A stretch of DNA of 64,000 nt from Paramecium octaurelia (Eukaryota > Ciliophora > Oligohymenophorea > Peniculida > Parameciidae): assembly GCA_905182995.1 (NCBI GenBank), contig CAJJDP010000091.1, positions 49,553 to 113,552 on the forward strand, written 5' to 3'. The notes under the pieces were generated by a model. That model worked only from the letters and a program-made list of their open reading frames with translations. It made no database searches and was not told the DNA's origin. A program made the position numbers and the translations under genes. This document shows, piece after piece, positions 1 to 12,245 of this stretch. Numbering within the stretch: the first letter of the stretch is position 1; every line of letters begins with the position of its first letter.

Positions 1-1296
1 AGACAGGATAATAAAAAGCCAAATTAGATGGCCATTCAGATTATGTAAGAACAATTTGTTACTCTCCTGATGGTACTACATTAGCATCTGCAAGTGATGA
101 TAAATCTATCCGTTTATGGGATGTTTAGACAGGATAATAAAAAGCCAAATTAGATGGCCATTCAGATTATGTAAGAACAATTTGTTACTCTCCTGATGGT
201 ACTACATTAGCATCTGCAAGTGATGATAAGTCTATCCGTTTATGGAATGTAAGGACAGGCTAATAAAAGGCAAAATTCAATCATTCAAATATTATTGATT
301 CAGTCAATTTTTCTCCTGATGGTACTACATTAGCATTTAGTAGTAGAGATAGATCTATCCGTTTATGGGATGCTAAGACAGGATACTAAAAAGCCAATTT
401 ATTTGGTCATTTTGGAAAAGTTTATTCACTTTGCTACTCCCCTGATGGTTCTACACTAGCATTTGGTATTGATGATAAGTATATTCTTTTATGGGATGTT
501 AAGACAAGATAATATAAAGCAAAATTAGATGGTCATTCTGAAACCGTTAATTCAATTCGCTACTCTCCTGATGGTACTACATTAGCATCTGGAAGTGATG
601 ATAAGTCTATCTGTTTATGGGATCTAACTAAAGGATATGAAAAAACCAAATTAGATGGTCATTCATATGGTGTTAATTCAATTTGTTACTCTCCTGATGG
701 TACTACATTAGCATCTGGTAGTTCGGATAAGTCTATCCGTTTATGGGATGTTAAGACAGGATAATAAAAAGCCAAATTAGATCGTTCAGATTATGTAAGT
801 ACAATTTGTTGCTCTCCTGATGGTACTACATTAGCATCTGGAAGTGGAGGTTAGTCTATCTGTTTATGGGATGTTAAGACAGGATAATAAAAAGCCAAAT
901 TAGATCATTAGTGTTGTGTTACATTAGTCAATTTCTCTCCTGATAGTACTACTTTGGCATCCGGCAGTGATGATCAGTCTCTCCGCTTATGGGATGTAAA
1001 ATCTGGACAACAAATCCTACCATCAGCTAATCGTTATAAAGATATTTTAGCTTAATTTCCACTATCACTACTTAAAAATAAAGCTCTTACAGAAAGTGGT
1101 ATTTATATTTCACTATTACTTAGTTGCTTCAATTGTTACTATCCTTTCAATATCACAATATCTAATATTTTAATCTTAAGGAGCTCTAATTTTAAAAGGA
1201 GAATTTCGTAATCCATCAGACATCGATTTGAAGACATTATTTAAACAAAGAGGATGTTTTATTTTAGAGAACCAAATTGAATAATATAAACAATGA
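1..1296 (+). CDS. WD40-repeat protein, 5' end outside window
   Basis: In the ciliate code the frame is open from base 3 to the TGA at 1294-1296. It gives eight WD40 repeats of about 42 residues, each with a [19 protein letters not shown]-type core followed by [15 protein letters not shown]. The first two repeat units (126 bp each) are almost identical, so the array has expanded recently. A 25-nt intron at 1099-1123 (GTATTT...CTTAG) must be removed to keep the frame. After it comes the conserved tail (GALILKGEF..., ...[15 protein letters not shown]) typical of this Paramecium family. WD40 proteins form beta-propellers used as protein-binding scaffolds; the partner here is unknown. The start and N-terminal module lie upstream of the window. 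Confidence 0.9.
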
Positions 1297-1683
1297 AAAT
1301 TGATTAATATTAATAATCCTATAATATAATATCATATTTCAGATCAACTCTTAATAAAATGATAAAAAAACCAATACGTCGAAGTAATGAAGAAATAAAT
1401 ACTTTAGGTTGCAAGTTAAAATTCCAATAAACTTGAATCAACAAATTTAATCAAGGCCTTATTAAATCAGAAATAAGAAATATTGGTCAGCTTTAAGAAA
1501 TTAATTTGAAGAAGGTAGTTTTATTAAACCGAAATTGACTTATGGCTCATTTGGAAATTTCCAAATTCATAAATCAGGGGGTGGTGCCTTTATAGTTTTT
1601 TCAGTCATAAATATAGTGGGGGTGCCTGTATCCCGAAAATAGTAGGGATTTCCAAAGCCTCTACTGCCGGAATACGAATCTTC
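1297..1683. other. spacer with a short GC-richer block
   Basis: No convincing gene. Around 1573-1675 the sequence is unusually G/C-rich for this window and holds two related copies of a GGGGGTGGTGCC / GGGGGTGCC motif about 45 bp apart. Its origin is not recognised. Confidence 0.4.
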
Positions 1684-1917
1684 ATTCTTTTATGGAATGC
1701 TAAGATGGATAATAAATATTAGGATTAGAAAGACATAATGGAACGATACAGTCTGTTTGTTTCTCTTCTGATGGTACTACATGGGCCTCTGATAGTGATG
1801 GTAACTCTATTAATTTATAGGATGCTAAGACAGGATATTAAAAGGCCATATTTGAAGGTCACTCACATTAGGTTATGTCAATCAATTTCTCTGCTGATGG
1901 TACTATATTAGCATCTT
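1684..1917 (+). pseudogene. WD40-repeat fragment
   Basis: About one and a half WD40 repeats can be read (FSSDGTTWASDSDGNSINL, then DAKTGYQKAIFEGHS and FSADGTILAS), clearly related to the gene at 1-1296. The first LWNAK segment is in another frame, and the piece stops at the N at 1918, after which the sequence is unrelated. It has no start and no stop of its own. It is either a decayed paralogue or the edge of a contig join. Confidence 0.7.
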
Positions 1918-1918
1918 N
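1918..1918. other. assembly gap or ambiguous base (N)
   Basis: A single N interrupts a WD40 repeat. The sequence to its right shows no WD40 continuation, so the two flanks may not be adjacent in the genome. Confidence 0.7.
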
Positions 1919-1939
1919 TAAAAAACACATTAGCGGATT

Positions 1940-2760
1940 TCAATTTTTTAGCATTAGGAATAAATAGATTTTAGCTTATGAGATAGTTTTTGGAACCATC
2001 AATGCCGTATTTACGATTCCCATTTATTATAATTATTTAAATTAATACACAAAAATTCCGAAGAAAGAAATTCTTTTATCATTTTGGATAATAGTTATAC
2101 GAGCATCAAAGATTTATTGTTAGAGAATAAAAATTTGCTCTAATTTATTCATCATAATTAACCTAAAGAAAAATGATGGCCACTTTTAAAGCAATATCTC
2201 AATAAATAAGAAGATTAGTATTTTTACTTTTATTTCTAAAAAATTGAAATTTGTCACTCCAAGATCCTTAGATAAACACATCAATTCTGTATTTAAAATA
2301 GAATTGAATGAGGAAATATTCTGAATTGCATAAACTAAAATATTAAAAATGTTTCCGGATTATCTCTCAAATATATATTTAACTAAGGCTAAAAAGATTT
2401 AATGATAATAACTATATTAAAATTAAAATCAACCTTATTAATTGATATAAGAGAATGACCTCCTTAACGAACTTATGAATGTGACAATTAGAAATGGATC
2501 AAAAGTTTGAATAATTGCTTGGACTTAGAGTAATTTTGGTAAGGTCTCCTAAAAATAGATATCTTGAGCTTAACTTCTAGACTCTAATTCGCGGAATAGA
2601 AAAATGAAGGCTATCATATACTGCTTGCATAATTGACGAAACTATAGTTTAATTAAGCCTTGAGGTAGTGCTTTTAAAAGAAATTCCTGTTAGATTAGGT
2701 ATCATAATTAAATAACAAAATCATCTTAAAATCTAAGTAATAAATTTAATGAAAATTTAT
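1940..2760 (+). pseudogene. degenerate coding-like stretch, unknown
   Basis: One frame gives plausible protein (for example DLEQFWQGLLKIDILSLTSR around 2515-2580) over about 270 codons, but at least three in-frame TGA codons break it and no start or splice sites repair it. I do not recognise the family. Open frames of about 100 codons arise by chance when TGA is the only stop, so this is a weak call. From 2761 to the end of the TPR gene at 3313 I see nothing. Confidence 0.25.
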
Positions 2761-3312
2761 CTTCTTAATTGAATCATGAAATCATTATTAAGATAGCTAA
2801 CTAATTGTTGCCTCATCTTAATTTGAAAATAATAAGTTAGAAATTGATTCATATTAGCATATTTTACTAATCTAACCAATGAGCTGGTGCTTAACTAAAT
2901 AATTTTAATCTAAACGTACTTATGAATATGATCCTCTCTCAAGAAAAAGTTTGGATCCTTTTATCGGGATGTAGGACTGTTAGTGAATTGAAGTAGATTA
3001 TAAAGAAGCAGAATTTTTTATGTTGTTTTAGGATTCCTATTTATAGATTTGTTATATGCTAAAATAGCCAATAATTATAATTAATGAATTCATAAAATCA
3101 ATCTAAAGTACATTCATTTTGAATTTATTCTTACACATTTAAAGCTACTTTTAAGTTCTTTTTGATGGCTTATTAAGTTGTTTCTAAGAATAGTATGTTT
3201 TTAGAATTTGTGATTTGCTCGTTAAAGTAAAATAAAAGAGATATTATCCAAAGGAAAGTTTAATTAAGAAAATATTAGTATATTAATTAGATATTTATAA
3301 TATGATTTTGCT

Positions 3313-4960
3313 TCATAACTTTTATAGTTATTTCTCTATATAATTCTTATGATTTGACCCTTTTTCCAATGCATCTTAATATGTTTTTTTAGCTTCTTAT
3401 TTGTTGTCTAGTTCAAATAGTGAATCAGCTAAAAATAAATTAAATTAAAAAAGCCTACCTTTTCGTTGTAATCTTAGAGCAGTAATGCTGATGGATAGAG
3501 CCTTGTCATAACATATTATAGCATCCTCATATTTCTTTAAATTATGTAGAGCGAAACCTCAATTATAAAATAATTTACCTTTATTACTCCATACATTATC
3601 ATTTTTTGGATTAATAGAAAAAGCTTTGTCGAAGCATACAATTGCTTCTTAATAATTATTTAAATTGATTAATGAAGTACCTGAAAAATAAATTTAACTG
3701 CTAATTACCTTTATTATTCCAAACAAGATCATTATTTGGATTTATGAAAATAGCTTTGTCATAGCATTCTATAGCTTCTTAAAATATATTTAAATTTTAT
3801 AATGCATTGCCTAAATAATAGTGCGTTACAGTTAATTACCCTTATTATTCCAAGCAAGATCATTTTTGGGATTTATGAAAATAGCTTTGTCGAAGCATTC
3901 AATTGACGCTTAATATTTATTTAAATTTGATAATAGATTGCCTAAAAAAGAATATCAAACAGTTAATTACCCTTATTATTCCAAGCAACATCATAATTTT
4001 TATTTATAGAAATAGCTTTGTCATAGCATTCAATTGCTTATTAATATTTGTTTAAATTTTATAATGCATTACCTGAATAATAATGTCTAAAATTTAATTA
4101 CCCTTATTATTCCAAGCAACATCATAATTTGGATTTATGGTAATAGCTTTGTCAAAGCATTCAATTGCATCTTAGTATTTTTTTTAATTTTATAAAGATG
4201 TTCCTAAATATTAATGTCTTAATTTTAATTACCCTTATTGTTCCAAGCAACATAGTATTTTGGATTAATGGAAATAACTTAATCGTAGCATTCAATTGCT
4301 TCTTAATATTTATTTAATTTTTTTAACGCCGCTCCTAAGATAAATTAATTATTAAACCTTCATTTAATAATTTTTCAGCTTCTTATAAATTCAAAGGCTA
4401 TTAAGAATTATTTTACAAATGTATTTCTACTAGTTTAACATCATTTTAATTACAGAATCAAATTCACCACCAACTTGATTTCTCCAGATAACATGTTCTT
4501 TATTGTATTATTAATGTTATTCAATTATATTATTTGTATTTCTTAAATAAATAAATAAATATTTTATACATCTGTAACTTTTTTTTTCTCCAGAGTAAAA
4601 CTGTTTGAGTATGTGAAGTTGTGACTTAAAAGTCAAATAATCTTAATTTTTAATTTATTGGGTCATATTTTCTAATGTTGTAATTTCCTGATCAAGTTTT
4701 TTTTAAAATTATTCAAATAAATTCTCAATTCGTTTAGAGATATCTTTGAATTATTTCCTTAATTGATTATAAACTTGCTTGGATTCATTCGCAATTTAGA
4801 TAATTTCAGTGAATCGAATACAATCGTTGATATGTTCTGAATGAGTAGTATTTAAACATTTATAACAATATAGGGTTGTATTCTAACAATTCTGATTCAA
4901 ACAAAACCCAATAATTTCTTCATTTTCGTGTTTTAGATATTTACATTTAAAGATATCCAT
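3313..4960 (-). CDS. TPR-repeat protein with Cys/His N-terminal module, 11 introns
   Basis: Starts MDIFKCKYLKHENEEIIGF at 4960 and ends at TGA 3315-3313. Removing 11 introns (19-30 nt; e.g. 4542-4569, 4430-4453, 4398-4416, 4335-4357, 4204-4232, 4073-4101, 3942-3970, 3811-3839, 3681-3708, 3558-3578, 3429-3458) leaves exactly 453 codons (452 aa). Residues 1-40 hold paired Cys/His (C..C..H, C..C..H) resembling a B-box-type zinc site; 45-130 is probably coiled coil. About seven TPR units follow (NKYQEAIECYDKAISINPNY, AWNNKGNALQNL). TPRs form a superhelix that binds peptides. Each repeat from about residue 190 onward carries an intron at the same codon (G of WNNKG). The intron at 3558-3578 would end in GAG instead of TAG. 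A divergent neighbour begins 77 bp away. Confidence 0.93.
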
Positions 4961-5037
4961 AAAATGCAAAAAGAAAAAATTAATTTATTATTTTTCATAC
5001 TCAAATACCCTTAATTTATAATATAATATAAAATGTA

Positions 5038-5890
5038 ATGAAATATAAATCCTTCGTTAGAAACTCCTTTCAACCAAAATGGAAAATCTGTAGACCAAAA
5101 ATCCCTGAGTTTATAGAACAGAATTTTAAAAAGAATTTATCTACTTTTAGTGAATACAAACCTAACCATAGACTCTTAATTAGAATTGAAGACTTTTAGG
5201 TTCTTCAAAATTGTGAATTCAAATAATTGGCAGAAATATCTACTAGCATTCAAGAAACACTCAAAATAAATAATATTATATAATAGGAACCTACTAACCT
5301 GGTTGATCTATATTATAATAATAAAAATTTTTTGGTTGGGACAAACAATTTAAAATTTTCTATTCAATTAACAAATTGAATTTCTGACCATTTGCGATTA
5401 TAAAAAAATTCCAAAGAGATCTTTTCGTAATTCTTAGTCAATACAATGAGGTTATTAAATCTATACTATCTTATAACATAAACCATAAGCACAATTTAAT
5501 AAAAGAGAAAATAGAAAAAAAAACCAACATTTTTGGAATAACAGTTAAATTATAATTACAAAAAATTTAGATAAAGTGTTTAAAGTTTCTTAAGCATAGC
5601 TCTTTTCACCTGAGTCAAAATTGTTCTATACCTCCTAAAACCCTTAAGCCCTTAAATAATGAGGAATATTATTATACATGTATTAAAAATTATTAAGATT
5701 ATCATAGAATAATAATTGTTTCGATGTGGCAATTAATAATTAGCTATTAATAAATTGTATCCATTCTTTTTAGAAGAAGAATTGGCTTGTAATTTATATA
5801 ATTTTGGATTGTCTGGGCTCATTTTATGAAACAGTAGATTTCAGTTTTTTTGCAGTTCTTTTGACTATCTTTATCTTAAGTTCTCTTTGA
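5038..5890 (+). pseudogene. broken gene for an unknown protein with hydrophobic C-terminus
   Basis: An ATG at 5038 opens 113 codons of protein-like sequence (MKYKSFVRNSFQPKWK...) ending at TGA 5377-5379. From about 5388 another frame continues convincingly (FAIIKKFQRDLFVILSQYN ... PPKTLKPLNNEEYYY). If a very short intron is removed near 5759-5775, it ends in a hydrophobic stretch (FFAVLLTIFILSSL) at TGA 5888-5890. No GT...AG intron joins the two halves, so at least one frameshift and probably one stop separate them. No family recognised. It could be a live gene with a sequencing error, but a recent pseudogene is more likely. Confidence 0.45.
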
Positions 5891-7305
5891 AAATTATTAT
5901 AATATTAAGTATTTTTCTTAGGAATAGAAATACAATTTGAATGAATGTATTACCTAATATATATATATATACTGTTTAATTTAATTGGTTCAAACCGATA
6001 AAGTACTTATTACAATATAAAGAGTTAATTATTCGCTTGATCAGCATCCCCTTAAGAGTAATGCATAATAATCCTAAAAAAATATCTTTTATTTTATAAG
6101 CCTTATGAAAAAAAATTGAAGTTCACAAATATATATGAATTACTTACTCATCATCATTAGATTAAAAAAAAATAATAAAAGATATTTATCATTTCATTTA
6201 TATAATATCTTATATGATAGATATTTTCGTATTTTTATCCAACAATACTTAGTATTATCAATTATAACTCATATAACCAGAATTCTTCTTGTCTCAAAAT
6301 TTAAAATGAAAAATGTTGAAATCGCCATTATTTAATTCGTTAATCAAATAGATATGATATTTTTGCATTACTAATAATAAATTCCTTTCTTTATTGGGTA
6401 TTTTGGAAATCATATATCATCATCTCATTCATTATTAAAGGGATAGTTTTAATTTAGTTCTAATTAAAAATTCTATCATGTAATCTAAATATCAAAAATC
6501 TTATTTAGGCACCCAAATACTTGTTAATTGTTTGTTGAAATGCATTTATGAAACAAGATGATAAATTTTAATAATATTTTAAATATTTTTAATTATAAAT
6601 GTCGAGATTTTTTATCATTAAGTTCATAACTCTTATTTTAAAGAACTTTCTAAAATAACATTTTAAGCAAGAACCTATGTAACACCTGAATAAGCCTAAT
6701 TTCCTGTGGCTTATTATTTACCACCTCTTATAGAAGTGTTGAAATTGTTTACTTTTAAACTGATTTTAAACTACCTCAGCTAACTCTCCTATTAGGCTAA
6801 ACTTGGATTTTGTATTTAATCAGCCAAATGTTTTAACTCCTAATGTAGACTCTCAGTAATAGTGACTGACTGATTTATTTATTATATTTAAACGATGCAC
6901 CCTTCAATTTAAGTGCAAGAATTAATCACTGGGTTTTCAATTGATTAAGGCAATTTTCTTTATAAACTTTTTGATTTCTATTAAAAACTTAACACTATAT
7001 ATCTATTAAACAAAATTTCAAATTGCTTTAATTTTAGTAGAATCATAAGTAAATTTGCATTCGAAAATATTGAAGTTGCATCATTTATTTATTAAAGAAA
7101 ATAAATTTTAATTAGAAGATTTGATAATTTTTTCTATTTCCAGAAAAATAGCTTGTTTCATTTTAGAGAAATTGGTAGTCTTGATTAGAAAATATTAAAA
7201 TATTAATTCAGAATTATAGCATACATCAATTTTTCTGATAATTCATATCATTTAAAAAGAAAAATTATTTAATATATTGTTTGAAAATAATATAAAACAT
7301 AATAT
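5891..7305. other. non-genic stretch
   Basis: Very AT-rich. Short open frames occur on both strands (for example plus 6665-6870) but none is long, recognisable or supported by splice sites. No RNA gene seen. Confidence 0.5.
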
Positions 7306-8134
7306 TCATCCAGATCGAGTTGTTGTGGTTGTATTTGTGACACTACCACTTTCAAATGCTAAAGATCCTTTTACTTAATCTGGAGTATTGAAATTTCCTT
7401 CATCCAGCCCTAATGCTGATAATACAATTAAAACTATTATGCATATAAAAATTAGACCAATCAAACAGATTTGGAGTTTGTCGGTTTATACTTATCTATT
7501 AATTAATTATAAAAAGAAACTTGGTAAAATATAGTATTTTTTCAGCTGATCTTTTTAAAACAGATTAAGTGTCATTTACTGTGTTATACATTCCATCTAA
7601 TTGATTAATTTGACCATCTAGTATCTCATTTATTTAATCTGCTATAGCATTAGCATCATCCACAGCTTAAGTCGCATTTTACAATGCCTTTAATGCTAAA
7701 TTTTATTGATTCTATAAATACCCTTCTCCTACATTTAATTACCCATATCAACAACTTATTCTGAATAATTATCTTATTATTTTTAAGTCTATTAATTTGA
7801 CCTTTCTTTAAATAGATTCTCCAGTGTCTGCACTTCATTTTTCTTAAACTATAATTCTGATTCCAATCGCTAAAATCTTTATAAAATTTATCTTAATGAC
7901 TCTTTATATCTAAACTATAATATTAATATACTTTTCATTTTCAGCTTTATAAAGATAACAAATTTCAAGTTTATAGGTTTCAATATTAGTGGAAATTATA
8001 TTAACTTGAGCTTGACATTTATTAATTGCAGCAGTTTTTTAATTTTATTCCTTTTTGCTTAAAGAGATTAGGTCATTTTCTAGTTTATTTAATTGTTCGT
8101 TCAGCTTAAAATCCAATTGGTCCAAAGTAGTCAT
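7306..8134 (-). CDS. Qb-SNARE, NPSN/Vti1-like, with luminal tail
   Basis: ATG at 8134 (MTTLDQLDFKLNEQLNKLE), TGA at 7308-7306. Introns 7910-7931 (22 nt), 7696-7721 (26) and 7496-7520 (25, donor GTTT) leave exactly 252 codons (251 aa). Residues 1-90 are helical; about 125-190 form the SNARE motif (ALKALQNATQAVDDANAIAD, then EILDGQINQLDGMYNTVNDT) with Gln at the expected central layer, followed by KILYFTK and one membrane span (about 199-217, ICLIGLIFICIIVLIVL). SNAREs drive fusion of transport vesicles, anchored by this C-terminal span. The LDGQINQLDGM core resembles the plant NPSN / Vti1 Qb class, but the exact compartment cannot be read from sequence. Unusually, about 33 residues rich in Thr/Ser/Gly follow the span. 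Confidence 0.85.
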
Positions 8135-9460
8135 ATTTATATTATATTATAATGCATTTTATCTGAATTTATTTAATTCAATTATAATGTATTTTATCAG
8201 AATTTATTTATTTAAATACAAGTCATCCAATTTTTATGGAAATCAACTAAATGCTATAAAAACAGTTCCTATAAATGATATGATTTATAAAAATTAATGA
8301 TAAATGAAATAAAACAGGAGGTTTAATACTTAATAACATCCTTCTATAATTATAAATATGAAAAATATCATTCAAACCTAAATAATGACTATTATGTCAA
8401 ATGATGAGTGAAAATCCTCTAAATTAATCTACTAAACATTAGTTTTGTTTAAAATACGAACTAATATATAGATATCAGAAAACACTAAGTAATTAATAAA
8501 TAATAACCAGAAATAATAAATTTCTCATATTATGGATAAAAATCTCAGAAAATCGCACTTACCTATGATATGGTTATTCTGAGAAAATATTGTAAGAAGG
8601 AATGCAAGAAACATATACTGTTACTATTTAGGTAGGATCAGTATTCCTTTCAATTTTGGCTATCCTCTGAATGAAAATGAAATATAAGAAAATCTAGAAA
8701 TATAACTACTGTGAGAAAAAATGTAATAATAGAACATAATTAAAGGTAAAACTAAATAATTATGGTAATTGCACATATACTGTTGAAAAAATCCATAAAC
8801 TGATAATCCAGTCAAATAACCACCCTCTACTTGCTTGGAAAGAAACAACTTTGATTTTGAGAGGAAAAATACTCAAAATTGAAAGACCAATCACTTTTAG
8901 TTTTGGTAAAAAGTTAACGCAGGAATAACCAATAAGGAACCGAGTTAACGTATTTAGTTTGGATAAAATTAACATTGTTAATTAAAACAAAATCTATCAG
9001 CAATGTATATCAAAAATAGTATTGATCAAGTTCAAATAATAAATTAGCCTGAGTTATTAACTCTGAAACTCCTTTAGAATATTTCAAGATTATTGAGGAT
9101 GAAATTCTTCAAAATATAAATTTAAAAAAAAACCTGAATTCCTAGTTTCTTAATAGATATTGAACTAGATCACATTTTGGCTATAAATCTTTAACTCCTC
9201 ATTCTAATGCTTGGCTGACTGAGCAATAATAATAAGAGAATAGAAAAAATTCTAAGTAAATGGTTTTTAGAATACTTTATTGGAAATATAGTTATATATA
9301 TAGATTATGTATGATCGATATGCAAACAAATCAGGCAAATTTCTGAAAATCTCACATAAAATTTAGGTTTATTAATGAAGATATAAAATATTGACCCACT
9401 TCTTATTGAGAATTTTGAATTATATAAATTTTGATAGTTTGGGATAATTAGAACTAGCTT
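8135..9460. other. coding-like but ambiguous stretch
   Basis: Both strands are open in 8480-9061. Minus from 8975 (MLILSKLNTLTRFLIGYS...) runs about 165 codons and is hydrophobic. Plus from 8672 (MKMKYKKIQKYNYCEKKCNN...) runs 130 codons and continues, in another frame, to about 9350 with a TGA inside. Only one can be real and neither is recognised. Best seen as a decayed gene of uncertain strand. Confidence 0.25.
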
Positions 9461-9479
9461 AAAAAATTAAAATAATAAA

Positions 9480-10300
9480 TAAATCGTCATTTTGAGATTT
9501 TCAATCATCGATTATTATAACATACTTTACCCTGAAGTTAACAAAAAATTGTTTTTCTTGTAATGTTCTGGAGTTTGGTAATTTCATTCAACTTACATTC
9601 TACTGATTCACATATGTCTATGAGAAAATGCCTCTGTTTATTAGAAGCAAATTCACAATATTACCCCTGCAATATCTCCTCAAATACATAAGGTGTCTGT
9701 TACCATTCCCCATTTAATTTCCTTAAAATTCCCATATACCAGAAAATCGTTATGATTATTATGAACTGGAGAGTGAGAACATTATCTTTATTTGTATTTA
9801 TTTGCACCATACATAATTTTATTAACTAATGAACATCAATCCAGCAAAAACATTGCATGTTACAGGTCTAATTTTACATACGTTTTTTCTGAAGTAACAC
9901 AATTTAATAGATTGTCATAATCCTATCATTATTGATAATGAATAAATGGTTCAAAAAAAATAAGTTTTGCTACTTTTTTATTTTAAATTGATTTTAATGA
10001 AAGTCGCAATTTTAACCCAAAGCATCAGTTACGCAACTAAATTTATTCTAAAATCGCTGCACTACTTCCTTCTTATGCAACGTACTTCATTAGTTGTATA
10101 ACACATCTTGTTTAACTCCATCGTTATTGATTATACATTAACGTACTTATCCTACATTAACTTAAATAGGTCTTAGTAATAATTCACAATTCGTGACATC
10201 TATGAATTTTTCCTCTGCTCCCCAAATCGAGACATATGTAATTTTTATTCTCCGTTTTATAATCACTGCATTCTTACATTTTTCACACACTTTGAACAAT
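9480..10300 (-). pseudogene. degenerate coding-like stretch with CxxC
   Basis: A single minus frame reads as plausible protein for about 260 codons (CEKCKNAVIIKRRIKITYVS near 10285; VYGNFKEIKWGMVTDTLCI near 9700) but contains about four TGA codons that no intron removes. No family recognised. If it is a pseudogene it is decayed mainly by point changes. From 10301 to the tRNA-like locus nothing is recognised. Confidence 0.3.
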
Positions 10301-10885
10301 CAGAAAACACTTCAAATAAATAAACTATAATAAAGACACATTACTTGTTCAAAGGTATTAAACGGATTTTAATTATTAATCATGAATTATTTAATTGATT
10401 AGAATCTAAAACACAATAATCATTTTCCTATGTGCAAAAACCAGAAGTTTTGCATTATTTTTCACTTTAAACCTGGCCGCAATTGCATGAGTTGAAAATT
10501 CTAAACACCTTATTTAAAATAATTGATGGAACAAAAGTAGAAAGAATATATTGAAACCTTTGTTTACTTTTTTTTATTAAAAACATTAAACTCTATAATA
10601 TCTTTTGAAATGTTCATCCTTTTAATTAAATTTCAATCTTTTTTTCATAGAGTTCTTAGAAAATTCAATAAACTTATTGACGGATGACTATGGCTGAATA
10701 AGATAGTTTACAATTAAGTTTGAGATTTGAAAACCTTGAAATAAATTTAATATTTAGAATATAAACCTTGATTCCTATTTTATCTTTTAGTTGATTTAAA
10801 TTACTTAAAGACTTCAAGATTTCTAAAAATTTAATAATAATTGAATATTATGAATATGCAATTATTGTAATAAAAATATGAAAAA

Positions 10886-10956
10886 CACCAACCCGAAGAC
10901 TCGAACTCGGATCTTTGCCGCCCTATGGCAACGTTTTACCTCTAAACTACTTGATG
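10886..10956 (-). tRNA. tRNA-like gene, anticodon AGG (Pro), possibly a pseudogene
   Basis: The 71-nt minus-strand sequence folds as a tRNA. The acceptor pairs CATCAAG with GTTGGTG (6 of 7, one G-U). The D arm GTTTAGAGGTAAAAC has a perfect 4-bp stem with G18G19, and the anticodon arm TTGCCATAGGGCGGCAA a perfect 5-bp stem. The loop ATAGGGC gives AGG at 34-36 with G at 37, as in proline tRNAs. The T arm carries the B-box core GTTCGAGTC but needs an 8-nt loop or a mismatched stem, one base more than normal. A T-run just downstream fits a Pol III terminator. The odd T arm and acceptor mismatch leave open that it is a decayed copy. Confidence 0.6.
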
Positions 10957-12245
10957 TAAACTTAACTAAATAATAGGTAAAACCTTAATAGGCTCATTCT
11001 TCTTGTTAGTCATTTTTTAATCAGTTTGAATATGAAGAAATTTATTAAGCTAAAGTTTCAATTTATGATTTTTTTTTATCATAATTTCAAATTTAATGTG
11101 AAATGCGCTTTCTCGGATGTAATCAGCAACCTCACTAAGAATTTAGTAAAGTAAAAATCTATCTCAAATACCCTCTTAATTTTATGAATTTATAAATTTA
11201 AATATTTTGATTTATTCTATTTTAACAGATTATTTACATTAGTCATAAGATTATAGTAACCTTATGAAGTACTTTTTTTTTAAGTATTTCTATAATTTAA
11301 CCATATATGATGTATTAAATATTTTAATCCATGAATTCTTTTCATATTAAATTTTGAGTAAAAATATTGTTAGATCCAAAAATAACCAAAACATAATTTT
11401 AGTGTTGATCTCGAGAATTGATACTTTGCAATCTCAATCACTTGTTAGTATTTCTTTTTTTATTTTATCATATTATAAAATGAATATGTGAATCAATAAT
11501 ACTTAGTATTTAATGTCTTTATTGAAAACAAATCAACATAATTAATGAAATCGTGTTCATATAACTATTGACTCTTTCTTAGTATTAATCGTTATTTGTA
11601 TTTATTATTTAATATTAAATTTCTTTGAATTATTTATTTAAGTTACTACAAAAACTTTTATTTATTTGGTCATATATTAGCGAATGGCGATAAACCAACT
11701 ATAATATTCGTGATAAACTTAATGAATTTTTTGAAAAATCATAATATAATATCATCATTAAGAATTGAAAAGATTATACAGAGCTTAAATTAAAGACATT
11801 TATGATAGCAATTCTCAAAGATTTCTGTTGAAGTAGATTATTATAATTATTTCCTATTTAAATTAATTATTTTGATTTATCTTATCCAAGTATTATTAAA
11901 CTGCTCGAATTTTTGAGACACATGTCATTTATTTATCATAGTAGGTCGATCTTGTTAATTTTTCTCTTGAATTTATTAAATATAATTAAAAAAAATGACT
12001 TCGTAATTTCAAAAGCAGAATAAATTATCAATCGTATTTTAAGGCAATATAGAATTATCTTTAGATTTATTTAATAGGTCTGTTAATACATTTATTTTTC
12101 ATTCTAGTCATGGAAAAAAAATTATCTACTTCTATAGACTCATTAATAACCTATTTTGTTTCTAACTATTCTATAATGATTATTAATTTACTATTATTTA
12201 AGGTAAATAAAGTTGAGAAAAATCTTTTCTAAATATATACAGAAT
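10957..12245. other. AT-rich intergenic stretch
   Basis: No gene, RNA or repeat recognised. It should contain the 5' flank of the gene that starts at 12246. Confidence 0.5.

Noticed and set aside
8480-9061. Confident gene on either strand
   Set aside because: Both strands are open at similar length; with only TGA as stop this can be chance, and no family match decides it.
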